NCBI RefSeq assembly: GCF_031877795.1
Contig: NC_133971.1
Location: 83,724,446 to 83,788,445 of the forward strand
Source: Strix aluco
Lineage: Eukaryota; Chordata; Aves; Strigiformes; Strigidae
Direction of reading: 5' to 3'
DNA length: 64,000 nucleotides
Below the pieces are notes generated by a model. The model was not told the origin of the DNA, ran no database searches, and saw nothing but the letters and a program-made list of their open reading frames with translations. The translations under genes and the position numbers were made by a program. This document shows, one piece after another, positions 1 through 11,105 of this stretch (the stretch's first letter is position 1; every line of letters begins with the position of its first letter).

Positions 1-435
1 TGAGCAGCCAGTTGTGCCTCTGCCGCAGTGGGGCGAGGGATGAGTCGGATGGGGTCAGTGGTTGGCAGCTGACAGCTGCTTTTGGTTTCCATACTGCTCC
101 CCTCTTCCCTTTTAATGAGATCAGGTGCCAGGGTGCACTAGGAAGACTTCTCAGTGTGAGAGGAAGTCACAAGTGGGGTACTCAGGTCCCTGTTTTCATC
201 CTTGGCAGAGAGAGGCTGCTCAAACCAAACCTGCACCCTCTTGAGCTGCTCCTATAACAGACCTGGTAATGGGAAAACAAAAGCTCTGCCGTGAGGCTGA
301 CAGCTCCGGCTTGGGTGGGTCTGTCCTGCAACGCTGAGCTTTGAAACTCAGAGATGCTTGTGCTGGTGGTCACTGAAATGCAAACATGGCTGTTTCTGGA
401 CCCACTGGGGTGCCTATCTTTAATTTTTTATCCTC

Positions 436-458
436 TTTTTTTTTTTTTTTTTTTTTTT
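436..458 (+). repeat. Poly-T tract, length-variable between units
   Basis: A run of 23 T. The counterparts are 25 T at 8176-8200, 24 T at 15928-15951 and 24 T at 23668-23691. No retroelement body is recognisable beside it. It is useful as a length marker between copies. Confidence 0.9.
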
Positions 459-3400
459 AAATGTGGCTACTGTCTTGTCTTCTAAAATCCCAGCTGTTTT
501 AAATGATATCAGTGGCTTGCGGATTCATTCTTTCAGGCCTTTGGTGCTCCCTGCACAGACTGATCAGCATTTCTGATCAACCAGTCTGATTTCATGAGTG
601 GCTCCACTCCTGCTTTGTGTTTTGAAGGGTTTTCCCCTCTGCTTTTGAGGCCGTGTGCTTATTACAAAGCTGTTTTTTCACGAGTGGGAAGGTTTCTCTC
701 AGGAGAATCTGCAGATGTTTGGGGCTGGTTTTGTTGCTGGCTCTTTGATTCATGGTAGTTCTTGGGATGTGTGAAGGGTGGGAAGAGGTTCAAAGGAAGA
801 ACCCGAGGAGCTCGTTTAACAGTTCAGCTTGGACGATCTCTATGTGGAAAATGAAAACTTGCCCTTCTGCTCCCACTGCCAGGATGTGATGTGCTGGGAG
901 TCAGCATGGAGACCTCGATCACGCCAAAGCTGTGGAGTCTGACAGTACTTCCACGGCAGAGAGCAGAGGCTCTTTTGTGGGGCGCACTAGGTGCCCTGTT
1001 TAAAATCATAAAGCCCTGGCTCAGGTTCCAGCCCAGGACGGCCTCTGTGTGGCTGTTCTTAAACAAAATGCCCATTTTTTTTGGCAAAAGACTTTTGGAT
1101 ACAAATGCAGTCAAATATTTGACTAATCCAGCAATTGCTTTGGGATTTTGCTTGAGTTCAAACTCAGCAGTTGTGGCTGTTGCATGGTTGTATTAAGCCT
1201 ATGAAGGCAACTGCCCAGAGCAGGTAAAGCCACATTCCACTTTGGCTTTTTTCTCGATGCCTGCTCACACTGTAACTTCCTCGCCCAGCAGAGCTGGTGC
1301 CTTCAGGCTGCCCCAGCACCTCTTGGCACAGCCCATGTGCCGCAGGGAGCTGCACCCCGCTGGCCTGGCAGCGCAAGGGAGACCAGCTTGTCCCTTCAGT
1401 GCTTCACAAGGCATAAAGAAAGCAAGCTGCTCCTTTCCCAGCACTGCTTCTGAACACGCTGTGGTGCTTTGTAGCTGCCGTGACTGTGCCTGGGGCTCCT
1501 GTGGGCTGAGGCTGAAATGCATGTCACGGGCTGGGTTTGTCCCTTCCTGTGTCCCACTTACAGCTCTTGTTTTTCTAATCTTCATCTCCTTTGCTTCAAA
1601 TCACAGAACCAGATGTTGGTGTTTGAAAGTGCCCTGCAGAAGACGGTACTGGACCTGCTGGGGCTTTGGATGACCGATTTGCTGTGAAACCAGGAGCCAA
1701 GGAGACCCGTCCCACTGCAAATGGAGCTGCCAAGTGATGCCAGAAGCTGCAAATGCCAATCAAGCTGTGGTGGACCAGGTAAAGCACATTGTTTTTTTTT
1801 TCTTGTCCTGGAGAAGTTGGAGGGAAGGACCACTTGTGGCATTTAGCATGGTCCTTGGAGCTGACCATGGGAGGATCTTGCTGGGCTGTGGGTGCTCAGG
1901 TATTGCCATGGTTTTAAATGCATGAGATGTCCAGTGGTAGAGAGCTGCCATGTGCTTGGCTCTGAAGGAGGCTCTGTGCCCTCCTTGGGTGGAGGAGAGG
2001 AGGGCCTGGTGCTCCCCAGCCTGTGGTGCCCCATGGCACGGGGTGGGATGGAGAATGCCCTGGCAGGACCCTGCCAGCTGAGGAGAAGAGCTGGGTGTGG
2101 AGGAGGAGAGACTGACCCCTGCTCTGCCTCTGTGACTGTGAAAGGCCACTAAGCCCTGCTCCTACAGTGCACTGGTACTGCAGTGTGTTTCTGCCCTCAA
2201 TATGGTGGGGACTTAGGTGGCTTTTGGCTGCCAGAGGACACACAAGGCCAGGAGAGTTGGGATTAAGGTAGAGTGAGCCCCAGAACAGCTATCGAAGCAT
2301 CCTGTAACTGTGTAGGTGATCAGTGCCCTTGACAACTGTCCACTTCTTGTTTAGGCTGAGATGCTAAGGGCAGTACCCTGCTGAGTCAGGCCTGAACCTC
2401 CATCCAGAATCAACCCATCTTCCTGTGGCATTGTCTCCTGGCAGTCACAGCCTCACAGTTACTGCCTTGCTAACCTCCATGTCAGAGATTCCCCTCGAGC
2501 TGTGATTAACTCCTTGAGGCTTGTAAATTTTCTTCTGCATTTACACAAAGACGGCTGTCTGGATTAAATGGTTTCATAGTATTACAGAAAAAGAAAACCT
2601 AGGAGGCATTACATTTGTTGGGGCCAAGGACTTTGATTTGTTTCAAAAAGCAGTGGGAGAAACGAGTTTACTCTTTTTGGATTTCATGGTTGCACCGCTA
2701 ATGTCAGGGTGTGCAAAATGTAGACATTTGAGATACTGTCTTGATTTAGAAAAGGAGTAGAGAACCAGCTCAGGGTTTGGAAGTGAGATGTAAAATAAAC
2801 AGAAAGTGAGGAAAAAAATTGATTCCGAACATGGAATAAAAAGGGAGAAAGCAAACCCAGGGCTGTGTGTTGAGGTGTGTGCTACCAAAAAAATCAATGT
2901 TCTCCCCTGCAATGTGGGATTGCATTGCCCAGAGGAAGGCAGGGGAAACATGTCTGAAAGGAACCAACTTTATTTCCCTTCTTTCTCAGAAGAAAACAAG
3001 AAAACCCTGCTTGGATGAGAGAGGATTATGGGCTGCCCATTTGGGAATTCATGTCTGGGACTTCATGACGATGCAGCTGGGTAAGTGATCTCACTGCAGT
3101 TATTTGGTAGGAAACCTTTTGATAGCATCTAAAACGGTTTGAGTGTCGCAGTCAGTCCCTTCGTTGAGCGCTGGAGTTCTTCCTTCATTGCGTTAAAACG
3201 GGGGAAGGGAATTCTCCCATGGATGGTGTAAGCTGTCTGTGCCAGCACTGCCCTCCTCTCCTGGGGCCTCACTGCAGCCCTTGTCTTTGCCTTTGCTGTA
3301 GCTCCATGTCCTCTGCAAGCCACCAGCTGTGCCAGATACTCTGCGGGTTCGATCTGGTGAGTGCAGCACTGATGCCAGGAAAGATGTTTCTGATGTGGCT

Positions 3401-4400
3401 GTGTCACCCGCCAGGGGCTCTGGTCCTGGTGTCCAGAAGCTGGGCAGTGCCTGTGCTGGGGCTTTGTCTCAGAACCCTGCAGCAGGGCTGTGGGGGGATG
3501 CAGGCTGATGGTGCCCTGTGTCCTTCTGGCACTGCAGCAAGAGAGCCACACGCCTGCTGCTGGCCTTGGCTGTACGCTCGTGTGTTTCTGCAGGAGGATG
3601 AGAGCCGTCAGCAGCATTTCCCAGGGGATGGGGGAAGGATTTTCAGCCCTGTAGAGCGGCTCCCTGCATGAACCAACAGTTCCCTGTGCCTCTGAAGAGA
3701 GCAGGGCCAGCAGCCTGCTTCGGTCAGACCCTGCTAGGATGGAGGAGGGTGGCTTGTCTGAAGTGCTGAGGGGGCTGGCTTGCTTCTGTGCTGGGCTGTG
3801 TGCCAGTGTGATCCCCCCTCCATGCCCTGGGCTGCTCCACATGTGTCGTCTTGGAGTCAGAAACGCAGGCAGCCAGCTGAGAGCCAAGTGTGAGTTGGGA
3901 ATGATGGCTCCAAGCTGAGCTTACTGGTAACAGTTGGATATTGTGCAGGAAAGCAGAGGGGAGCTCATGGGGCAGAGGGAGTGTGCAAGGGAAGAGGGGC
4001 TTGTTGGTCCCTGAGGGAGCAGAGGTGGGTATGTCCAACCCCAGGAATGGAGAGGGGGCAAGCGATATAAACCCCATACCTCCTCTGACTCCATGGTCCT
4101 GAGCATCCATGGTGGTGAAATTTCAGCTTCTGGGCTCTCTTTTGAAAGCGTGGGTCTCGCTGGGGGCGGTGGCTGATGCTTCCTTTTGTGGCTGGCTTGC
4201 AAGCCTTCTTGGAACCGATAAGCCCAGGCATTGGAAGAAGCCTGGAAGAGACTTGGTCCTCCCTCGACTTCCCTGTCTCAGCTGCACCCGTGTACCTGGG
4301 CAGGGAGCTCTGTGAGAGCGGGGGGTCTGTCTGAGGACTTTTCCATCTCCAGGCATGGTGAGACCCAGGACTGGGTCAGAGAGCGGAGCGGGGTCAGCAA

Positions 4401-4462
4401 GGGACTGTCTGTAGCTGCTGCCATGTGCCGGGGTAACGCACCCGGGGCTGCGGCTGTGCTGG
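4401..4462 (+). repeat. 62-bp intra-unit duplicated motif, copy a
   Basis: Begins GGGACTGTCTGTAGC and contains CCGGGGTAACGCACCCGG, an imperfect inverted repeat. It matches copy b (6181-6242) at 58 of 62 positions by eye. It is present at 12154, 19905 and 27646 in the other units. Origin unknown. Confidence 0.85.
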
Positions 4463-6180
4463 ACAGCCACAGGATCTGTACAGGCACGGAGCTGTGCCTC
4501 TACATGGAACTTGCCTTTTTGTTCTTCATGTCCTTTAAGCACTCTGCTGTTTATTCTTAATTTCCCGTCCCTGTCAGCACAGTCTCACCAGAGCTCTGTT
4601 CAGGTTTATTTTACCGAGGGAAGCTGTTGGACACATGCACAAAGGGATTTGGGTGCCTGAGGGCCGTATGGAAGTGCTCACATCAGCTTCTTCCTCAGCA
4701 CAGCTTTTGCCAAGCTCCCGGGCCCTGAAGGCCTTTAATCCCAGCTCTTGCTGCAGCATGGCCTTGTGTCCATAGGACAGGGCTGTGCTCTGGGGTTTCT
4801 TGCAAGCACAAAAGGAACCTCGTCCTTTCCTGAAACTGTAAAGGGCCCAGTACCTCGGGCATGTACAACGCTGCAGCTGTTTTGGGAGTGAAGGAGTGAA
4901 GTTACTGCCTTGCTTGCAGGGTGTGTGTAAAAGTTGAGGGGAAGGGAATGTTAATCTTTGCATAGATGATGTGGAACAGAGGAAGCAGGAGGAAATATGA
5001 TCTGTGATTTTACTCAATGTCAGGATGTAAAAAATTTTAGAGTAGAGCTGTGTTTGAGGGCGCTGGTCTTTCAAGTCCCAGAAAATAAGTGGGGCAAATC
5101 CATCTGTTCCTTGGTCCAGTTAGGCAGAAAGGGAGGGAAAATGATTTCTAGTCCAGAGTAGTGCTTAGTAAATGTACATGTTTATCTTTGATTTTTGTTG
5201 GTTTGCAAAGCAGGAAAGTGTTCTGATTTTGTTAACACTCGGAGCAGCAGCGATCCCTGGGTTTGAGGGTGTTCCTAATATTCTGAGCACTTAGTAAGGT
5301 CAGGCACAAAGTCACGTCGGGTCAGCTGCTCTCGTGAAGTGAAGCAGCTAAGTGACGTTTACCTTCCTTGTGTTCCCACCAAAAAAAATTAAAGAGTGAT
5401 AAAGGAGAGTTTGGATATTAATAGCGATTTAGTTCATAATCCCAGTAAATGGGGTTCCAAAAGGAATGGAAGCGGGGGGAAGGTGCGAAGTGCCAGCAGG
5501 CCCTGGTGTGTGTTTTGTGGCTCGACCGTGGCTCGTTCTCCGCTGTGCTCTGGCCAGCCAGCCAAGCCGTCCGGTTTTCCTGGTTGCAGAAGCATCTCTG
5601 GCCTTGGAATGAACACGAGGGATCTGAGCCAAGCTCAGCAAGGCCTGACCTCCCCTTAGCCCCGTGCCAGCCCCTGCACAAGGGCACTGGGCAGAGGCAC
5701 TGGGGTGCGATGCATCTGCTGAGCGGAGCCCAGGGGGTGGAGCTGCTGGGTGAGGGCGTGGGGGGAGCCGGGGTTCAGTCAGGAGTTAGTGCTGTGCCTG
5801 TCGGGCTGCGCTTGGCAGGGTTAATTTATGACAGGGCGTTCCCGAGAGGGACAGGGGTGGTTGTGCTGTTTGTGCATCAGTGTGGGCCCGTGCCAGAGCC
5901 CTGCCGCGGGCGGGCTGGGAGGTGTGAGGTGGCAGCAAAGCAGCTGAGCGGGTGGAACTGGGATCCGGGTTAGGACCAAGCGTGGGGAGCAGGAAGCAGC
6001 TCGTCCCTGTGGAGGGGGGTGCTGGCACCGCTGTGGGTTGTGTGTGAGTGGCTTTGGAGGCTCTGTTGCCCCTCTGGGTGTTCCCCGGTGGCCTGTGGCT
6101 CTCTCCACAGCAGTTAATTAACCCTACACTGCCCGTGGGCTCGCGTTGTTCGATCCGGGAGAAGCCCTTTGGGTTCTGCC

Positions 6181-6242
6181 GGGACTGTCTGTAGCCGCTG
6201 CCCCGTGCCGGGGTAACGCACCCGGGGCTGCAGCTGTGCTGG
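6181..6242 (+). repeat. 62-bp intra-unit duplicated motif, copy b
   Basis: Same direction as copy a and about 1.78 kb downstream, at the start of the CpG-rich core. Counterparts start at 13934, 21685 and 29426. In the frame encoding RGNAPGAAAVL, two of three changed codons relative to copy a are synonymous; that sample is too small to argue for coding. Confidence 0.85.
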
Positions 6243-6350
6243 AGCCCGGTGGGTGTGCTGGAGGCGGTTTCAGGGCCTGCTTGCTGGTCTCACTGGGGGC
6301 TTTGGGCGCTGAGCATCCCTGTCCCCTCTGCCCCCGTGTCCCAGAGCTGT

Positions 6351-6389
6351 CCCTCCCCCCCCCACCCCACTCCCCCCCCCCCCCACCCT
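6351..6389 (+). repeat. Length-variable C-tract upstream of the X-boxes
   Basis: Nearly pure C with a few A and T. Counterparts are 14104-14140, 21856-21891 and 29597-29631. Units 1 and 2 share one structure; units 3 and 4 share another, beginning CCCGTCCCCCACC and lacking the following TGCACGTCCC. The length changes shift every reading frame that crosses it. Confidence 0.85.
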
Positions 6390-7350
6390 GCACGTCCCTG
6401 GCGTTGCCATGGCAGTGTTGGGGCCAGCTGGCATGCCCAGTTGCCCTGGCAACGGGGACAACAGCCTGTCTGGCATCGGGGATCCTCCCGTGAGTGTGTC
6501 CCCACGGCCCCCGCAGAGAAGGAGAGGTGAGGGATGATGGAGGGGTGGTGTCTGCGTCCCCTCCCCGGCCGAAAGCCGGATGGCGGCTCTGGGTGCCGGT
6601 GCTGCCGGGCCGCTCAGCCGCGGGCGGGCGGGGGGGGGCTTGGGAGCCTTGTGGAGCAGGGACCTGGGGTCCAGGGGAGCCTGGGGGGGGTGGGTGGTGA
6701 CACTGGGGCAGGGGGGTGCCCGGGGCAGGGGGCCCTCGGTCCTGCCCAAGCTCTGCTGGCCGCGGGCTGCGCTCGCCCTCCTGTGGGATCTGTGTCCCTG
6801 CACGGCAGCTGCTGGTCTGGGGAGGGTCTGAGGGGGGAGGTTGCCCCCAGAGCACAGGGCAGGGGGGCTCTTGTGCTGAGCGAGAGGCACCTGGAGGATG
6901 AAGCACTTTCCCTGTCAGGGGCTGGGAGCTGGAGCCCCTTCTCCCCCCGAGCGGAGCTGGGCAGGGAGCAAGCTTTGCTCCCGGAGAGAGAAAGTGCCGG
7001 CCTGTCTCCCTTTCTCCCCCGGGGCTGCGGCCGTGAGTGCACGCGGGCTGTGGGTGAAACGTGGAGGGAGGGGGGCTGCCTGCCTCGTGCCGCTGGCCTT
7101 GCCCGCCTTGGTTTGCACAGGGCCTTTGGGCTGTTTTGGCCTGGAATCTGTTTTGCACGGTGTGTATGTGAGAGCTTAGCTTCTTCTTGCTCTGTCTAGA
7201 AAATGCTGTGGAGGCTGAGGATGAAAAATGCAGCAGGTGGCCTAGCTGGGAGGGACTGCAAAGCCAACTCCCCCTCCCTGTCCTCTCCTTGCATTTGAAA
7301 TCTGTAGGTGATTTTCTGAGCAGCAGTTCTTGCGTACATCCAGGGAAAGC

Positions 7351-7430
7351 AGTGGTGGGCTTGGCAGTGCTAGGTCTACAGTTGCACTTGATGATCTTAA
7401 AGGTCTTTTCCAGCCTAAATGATTCTATGA
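7351..7430 (+). mobile_element. CR1 LINE 3'-end fragment (unit 1)
   Basis: About 80 bp matching the conserved CR1 3' end, with TTGATGATCTTAAAGGTC and TTTTCCAGCCTAAATGATTC followed by a single TATGA. CR1 tails normally end in short tandem ATTCTATG-type repeats; here only one copy remains. CR1 is the dominant LINE of birds and other sauropsids, so this supports a bird origin. The fragment lacks any coding part, and it predates the tandem amplification because all four units hold it. Confidence 0.87.
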
Positions 7431-9351
7431 AATGTGGTCCAGATGCCAGAAAAAGCATAAATGAAAAGGGAGATGCCAAGTTGCCAAGCCAGGATAGCAG
7501 AAATCGGATGCTGGGAAGGGGAAGATGGTGCTGTAAATACCTAAGGCGGGAGCCGCAGCAGTAAATGATAGTATGTGGAGCTGGGGACTCTCCAGCAGAC
7601 CCTTGGAGGGACCCTTGGTGCATCTCACTGTCAGCGGACAGCTGAAGTTCATTAAATAACAAAGATTTCATCTGCTCCTGCTGTTTATTGCCCACCTGAA
7701 ATCCTCCTTGCCTCCTGCTGGCCTTGTTGTTGTCCTTCCAGGAGCAGCCAGTTGTGCCTCTGCCGCAGTGGGGCGAGGGATGGAGTCGGATGGGGTCAGT
7801 GGTTGGCAGCTGACAGCTGCTTTTGGTTTCCATCTGCTCCCCTCTTCCCTTTTAATGAGATCAGGTGCCAGGGTGCACTAGGAAGACTTCTCAGTGTGAG
7901 AGGAAGTCACAAGTGGGGTACTCAGGTCCCTGTTTTCATCCTTGGCAGAGAGAGGCTGCTCAAACCAAACCTGCACCCTCTTGAGCTGCTCCTATAACAG
8001 ACCTGGTAATGGGAAACAAAAGCTCTGCCGTGAGGCTGACAGCTCCGGCTTGGGTGGGTCTGTCCTGCAACGCTGAGCTTTGAAACTCAGAGATGCTTGT
8101 GCTGGTGGTCACTGAAATGCAAACATGGCTGTTTCTGGACCCACTGGGGTGCCTATCTTTTAATTTTTTATCCTCTTTTTTTTTTTTTTTTTTTTTTTTT
8201 AAATGTGGCTACTGTCTTGTCTTCTAAAATCCCAGCTGTTTTAAATGATATCAGTGGCTTGCGGATTCATTCTTTCAGGCCTTTGGTGCTCCCTGCACAG
8301 ACTGATCAGCATTTCTGATCAACCAGTCTGATTTCATGAGTGGCTCCACTCCTGCTTTGTGTTTTGAAGGGTTTTCCCCTCTGCTTTTGAGGCCGTGTGC
8401 TTATTACAAAGCTGTTTTTTCACGAGTGGGAAGGTTTCTCTCAAGGAGAATCTGCAGATGTTTGGGGCTGGTTTTGTTGCTGGCTCTTTGATTCATGGTA
8501 GTTCTTGGGATGTGTGAAGGGTGGGAAGAGGTTCAAAGGAAGAACCCGAGGAGCTCGTTTAACAGTTCAGCTTGGACGATCTCTATGTGGAAAATGAAAA
8601 CTTGCCCTTCTGCTCCCACTGCCAGGATGTGATGTGCTGGGAGTCAGCATGGAGACCTCGATCACGCCAAAGCTGTGGAGTCTGACAGTACTTCCACGGC
8701 AGAGAGCAGAGGCTCTTTTGTGGGGCGCACTAGGTGCCCTGTTTAAAAATCATAAAGCCCTGGCTCAGGTTCCAGCCCAGGACGGCCTCTGTGTGGCTGT
8801 TCTTTAACAAAATGCCCATTTTTTTTGGCAAAAGACTTTTGGATACAAATGCAGTCAAATATTTGACTAATCCAGCAATTGCTTTGGGATTTTGCTTGAG
8901 TTCAAACTCAGCAGTTGTGGCTGTTGCATGGTTGTATTAAGCCTATGAAGGCAACTGCCCAGAGCAGGTAAAGCCACATTCCACTTTGGCTTTTTTCTCG
9001 ATGCCTGCTCACACTGTAACTTCCTCGCCCAGCAGAGCTGGTGCCTTCAGGCTGCCCCAGCACCTCTTGGCACAGCCCATGTGCCGCAGGGAGCTGCACC
9101 CGCTGGCCTGGCAGCGGCAAGGAGACCAGCTTGTCCCTTCAGTGCTTCACAAGGCATAAAGAAAGCAAGCTGCTCCTTTCCCAGCACTGCTTCTGAACAC
9201 GCTGTGGTGCTTTGTAGCTGCCGTGACTGTGCCTGGGGCTCCTGTGGGCTGAGGCTGAAATGCATGTCACGGGCTGGGTTTGTCCCTTCCCTGTGTCCCA
9301 CTTACAGCTCTTGTTTTTTCTAATCTTCATCTCCTTTGCTTCAAATCACAG

Positions 9352-9522
9352 AACCAGATGTTGGTGTTTGAAAGTGCCCTGCAGAAGAGGTACTGGACCT
9401 GCTGGGGCTTTGGATGACCGATTTGCTGTGAAACCAGGAGCCAAGGAGACCCGTCCCACTGCAAATGGAGCTGCCAAGTGATGCCAGAAGCTGCAAATGC
9501 CAATCAAGCTGTGGTGGACCAG
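9352..9522 (+). other. Exon-like interval 1 of the macrosatellite unit (shown in unit 2)
   Basis: A pyrimidine-rich tract ending TTCAAATCACAG precedes it, and GACCAG followed by GTAAAG closes it, so both splice consensus sites are present. Length is 171 bp. Counterparts are 1607-1778 (172 bp in unit 1), 17103-17273 and 24844-25014. No frame is open throughout; the best frame reaches DDRFAVKPGAKE and stops 51 bp before the donor. That suggests a non-coding exon or a decayed one. No family recognised. Confidence 0.35.
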
Positions 9523-10737
9523 GTAAAGCACATTGTTTTTTTTTCTTGTCCTGGAGAAGTTGGAGGGAAGGACCACTTGTGGCATTTAGCATGGTCCTTG
9601 GAGCTGACCATGGGAGGATCTTGCTGGGCTGTGGGTGCTCAGGTATTGCCATGGTTTTAAATGCATGAGATGTCCAGTGGTAGAGAGCTGCCATGTGCTT
9701 GGGCTCTGAAGGAGGCTCTGTGCCCTCCTTGGGTGGAGGAGAGGAGGGCCTGGTGCTCCCCAGCCTGTGGTGCCCCATGGCACGGGGTGGGATGGAGAAT
9801 GCCCTGGCAGGACCCTGCCAGCTGAGGAGAAGAGCTGGGTGTGGAGGAGGAGAGACTGACCCCTGCTCTGCCTCTGTGACTGTGAAAGGCCACTAAGCCC
9901 TGCTCCTACAGTGCACTGGTACTGCAGTGTGTTTCTGCCCTCAATATGGTGGGGACTTAGGTGGCTTTTGGCTGCCAGAGGACACACAAGGCCAGGAGAG
10001 TTGGGATTAAGGTAGAGTGAGCCCCAGAACAGCTATCGAAGCATCCTGTAACTGTGTAGGTGATCAGTGCCCTTGACAACTGTCCACTTTCTTGTTTAGG
10101 CTGAGATGCCTAAGGGCAGTACCCTGCTGAGTCAGGCCTGAACCTCCATCCAGAATCAACCCATCTTCCTGTGGCATTGTCTCCTGGCAGTCACAGCCTC
10201 ACAGTTACTGCCTTGCTAACCTCCATGTCAGAGATTCCCCTCGAGCTGTGATTAACTCCTTGAGGCTTGTAAATTTTCTTCTGCATTTACACAAAGACGG
10301 CTGTCTGGATTAAATGGTTTCATAGTATTACAGAAAAAGAAAACCTAGGAGGCATTACATTTGTTGGGGCCAAGGACTTTGATTTGTTTCAAAAAGCAGT
10401 GGGGAGAAACGAGTTTACTCTTTTTGGATTTCATGGTTGCACCGCTAATGTCAGGGTGTGCAAAATGTAGACATTTGAGATACTGTCTTGATTTAGAAAA
10501 GGAGTAGAGAACCAGCTCAGGGTTTGGAAGTGAGATGTAAAATAAACAGAAAGTGAGGAAAAAAATTGATTCCGAACATGGGAATAAAAAGGGAGAAAGC
10601 AAACCCAGGGCTGTGTGTTGAGGTGTGTGCTACCAAAAAAATCAATGTTCTCCCCTGCAATGTGGGATTGCATTGCCCAGAGGAAGGCAGGGGAAACATG
10701 TCTGAAAGGAACCAACTTTATTTCCCTTCTTTCTCAG

Positions 10738-10828
10738 AAGAAAACAAGAAAACCCTGCTTGGATGAGAGAGGATTATGGGCTGCCCATTTGGGAATTCAT
10801 GTCTGGGACTTCATGACGATGCAGCTGG
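10738..10828 (+). other. Exon-like interval 2 of the macrosatellite unit (shown in unit 2)
   Basis: Acceptor TTTCCCTTCTTTCTCAG is close to ideal, and the donor GG|GTAAGT is strong. Length is 91 bp. Frame 1 is open across the whole interval (ending in DFMTMQLG). Counterparts are 2990-3080, 18489-18579 and 26230-26320. No family recognised. Confidence 0.4.
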
Positions 10829-11049
10829 GTAAGTGATCTCACTGCAGTTATTTGGTAGGAAACCTTTTGATAGCATCTAAAACGGTTTGAGTGTCGCAGT
10901 CAGTCCCTTCGTTGAGCGCTGGAGTTCTTCCTTCATGCGTTAAAACGGGGGAAGGGAATTCTCCCATGGATGGTGTAAGCTGTCTGTGCCAGCACTGCCC
11001 TCCTCTCCCTGGGGCCTCACTGCAGCCCTTGTCTTTGCCTTTGCTGTAG

Positions 11050-11105
11050 CTCCATGTCCTCTGCAAGCCACCAGCTGTGCCCAGATACTCTGCGGGTTCG
11101 ATCTG
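11050..11105 (+). other. Exon-like interval 3 of the macrosatellite unit (shown in unit 2)
   Basis: Acceptor TGCCTTTGCTGTAG and donor ATCTG|GTGAGT enclose 56 bp, open in all three frames. Counterparts are 3302-3356 (one C missing in unit 1), 18801-18856 and 26542-26597. It lies 221 bp after exon-like interval 2 on the same strand, a plausible short intron. Confidence 0.35.

Larger units (their letters stand above)
6120..7120. promoter_or_regulatory. CpG-rich, promoter-like core of macrosatellite unit 1
   Basis: GC-rich stretch with many CpG. It contains two palindromes matching the RFX X-box: GTTGCCATGGCAGT at 6403-6416 (right half degenerate) and GTTGCCCTGGCAAC at 6440-6453 (both half-sites complete), 37 bp apart start to start. 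Downstream are a GC box-like run (GGGCGGGCGGGG, from 6622), an ATGGCGGC motif at 6580-6587 resembling a YY1 core, and long G runs between about 6621 and 6735 that could form G-quadruplexes. No TATA box is seen. RFX factors are known to bind X-boxes in promoters of ciliary and other genes; promoter activity here is inference. Confidence 0.5.
1..7741 (+). repeat. Macrosatellite unit 1 (left end cut by window)
   Basis: First of four direct tandem copies of a 7.74-7.75 kb unit. The marker GAGCAGCCAGTTGTG starts at 2, 7742, 15494 and 23234, giving periods of 7740, 7752 and 7740 bp. Sequence is nearly the same in all copies. This copy differs by about twenty single-base changes in its first 4.3 kb, mostly one base more or fewer in a short homopolymer run. 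I recognise no protein gene; the long open frames are addressed under rejected items. The array probably continues, or its contig ends, to the left. Confidence 0.95.

Noticed and set aside
4401-4462. Structured small RNA gene
   Set aside because: A hairpin can be drawn for copy b, but the changes in copy a disrupt its lower stem and are not compensatory. No box elements of known small RNAs or internal promoters were seen.
6124-7833. 569-codon minus-strand open frame in macrosatellite unit 1 (shorter or broken in the other units)
   Set aside because: It crosses the CpG-rich core, where stops are rare, the variable C-tract and the reverse of the CR1 tail. Its frame changes with C-tract length (569, 520 and 565 codons, and split in unit 4), and the product is low-complexity proline and serine.
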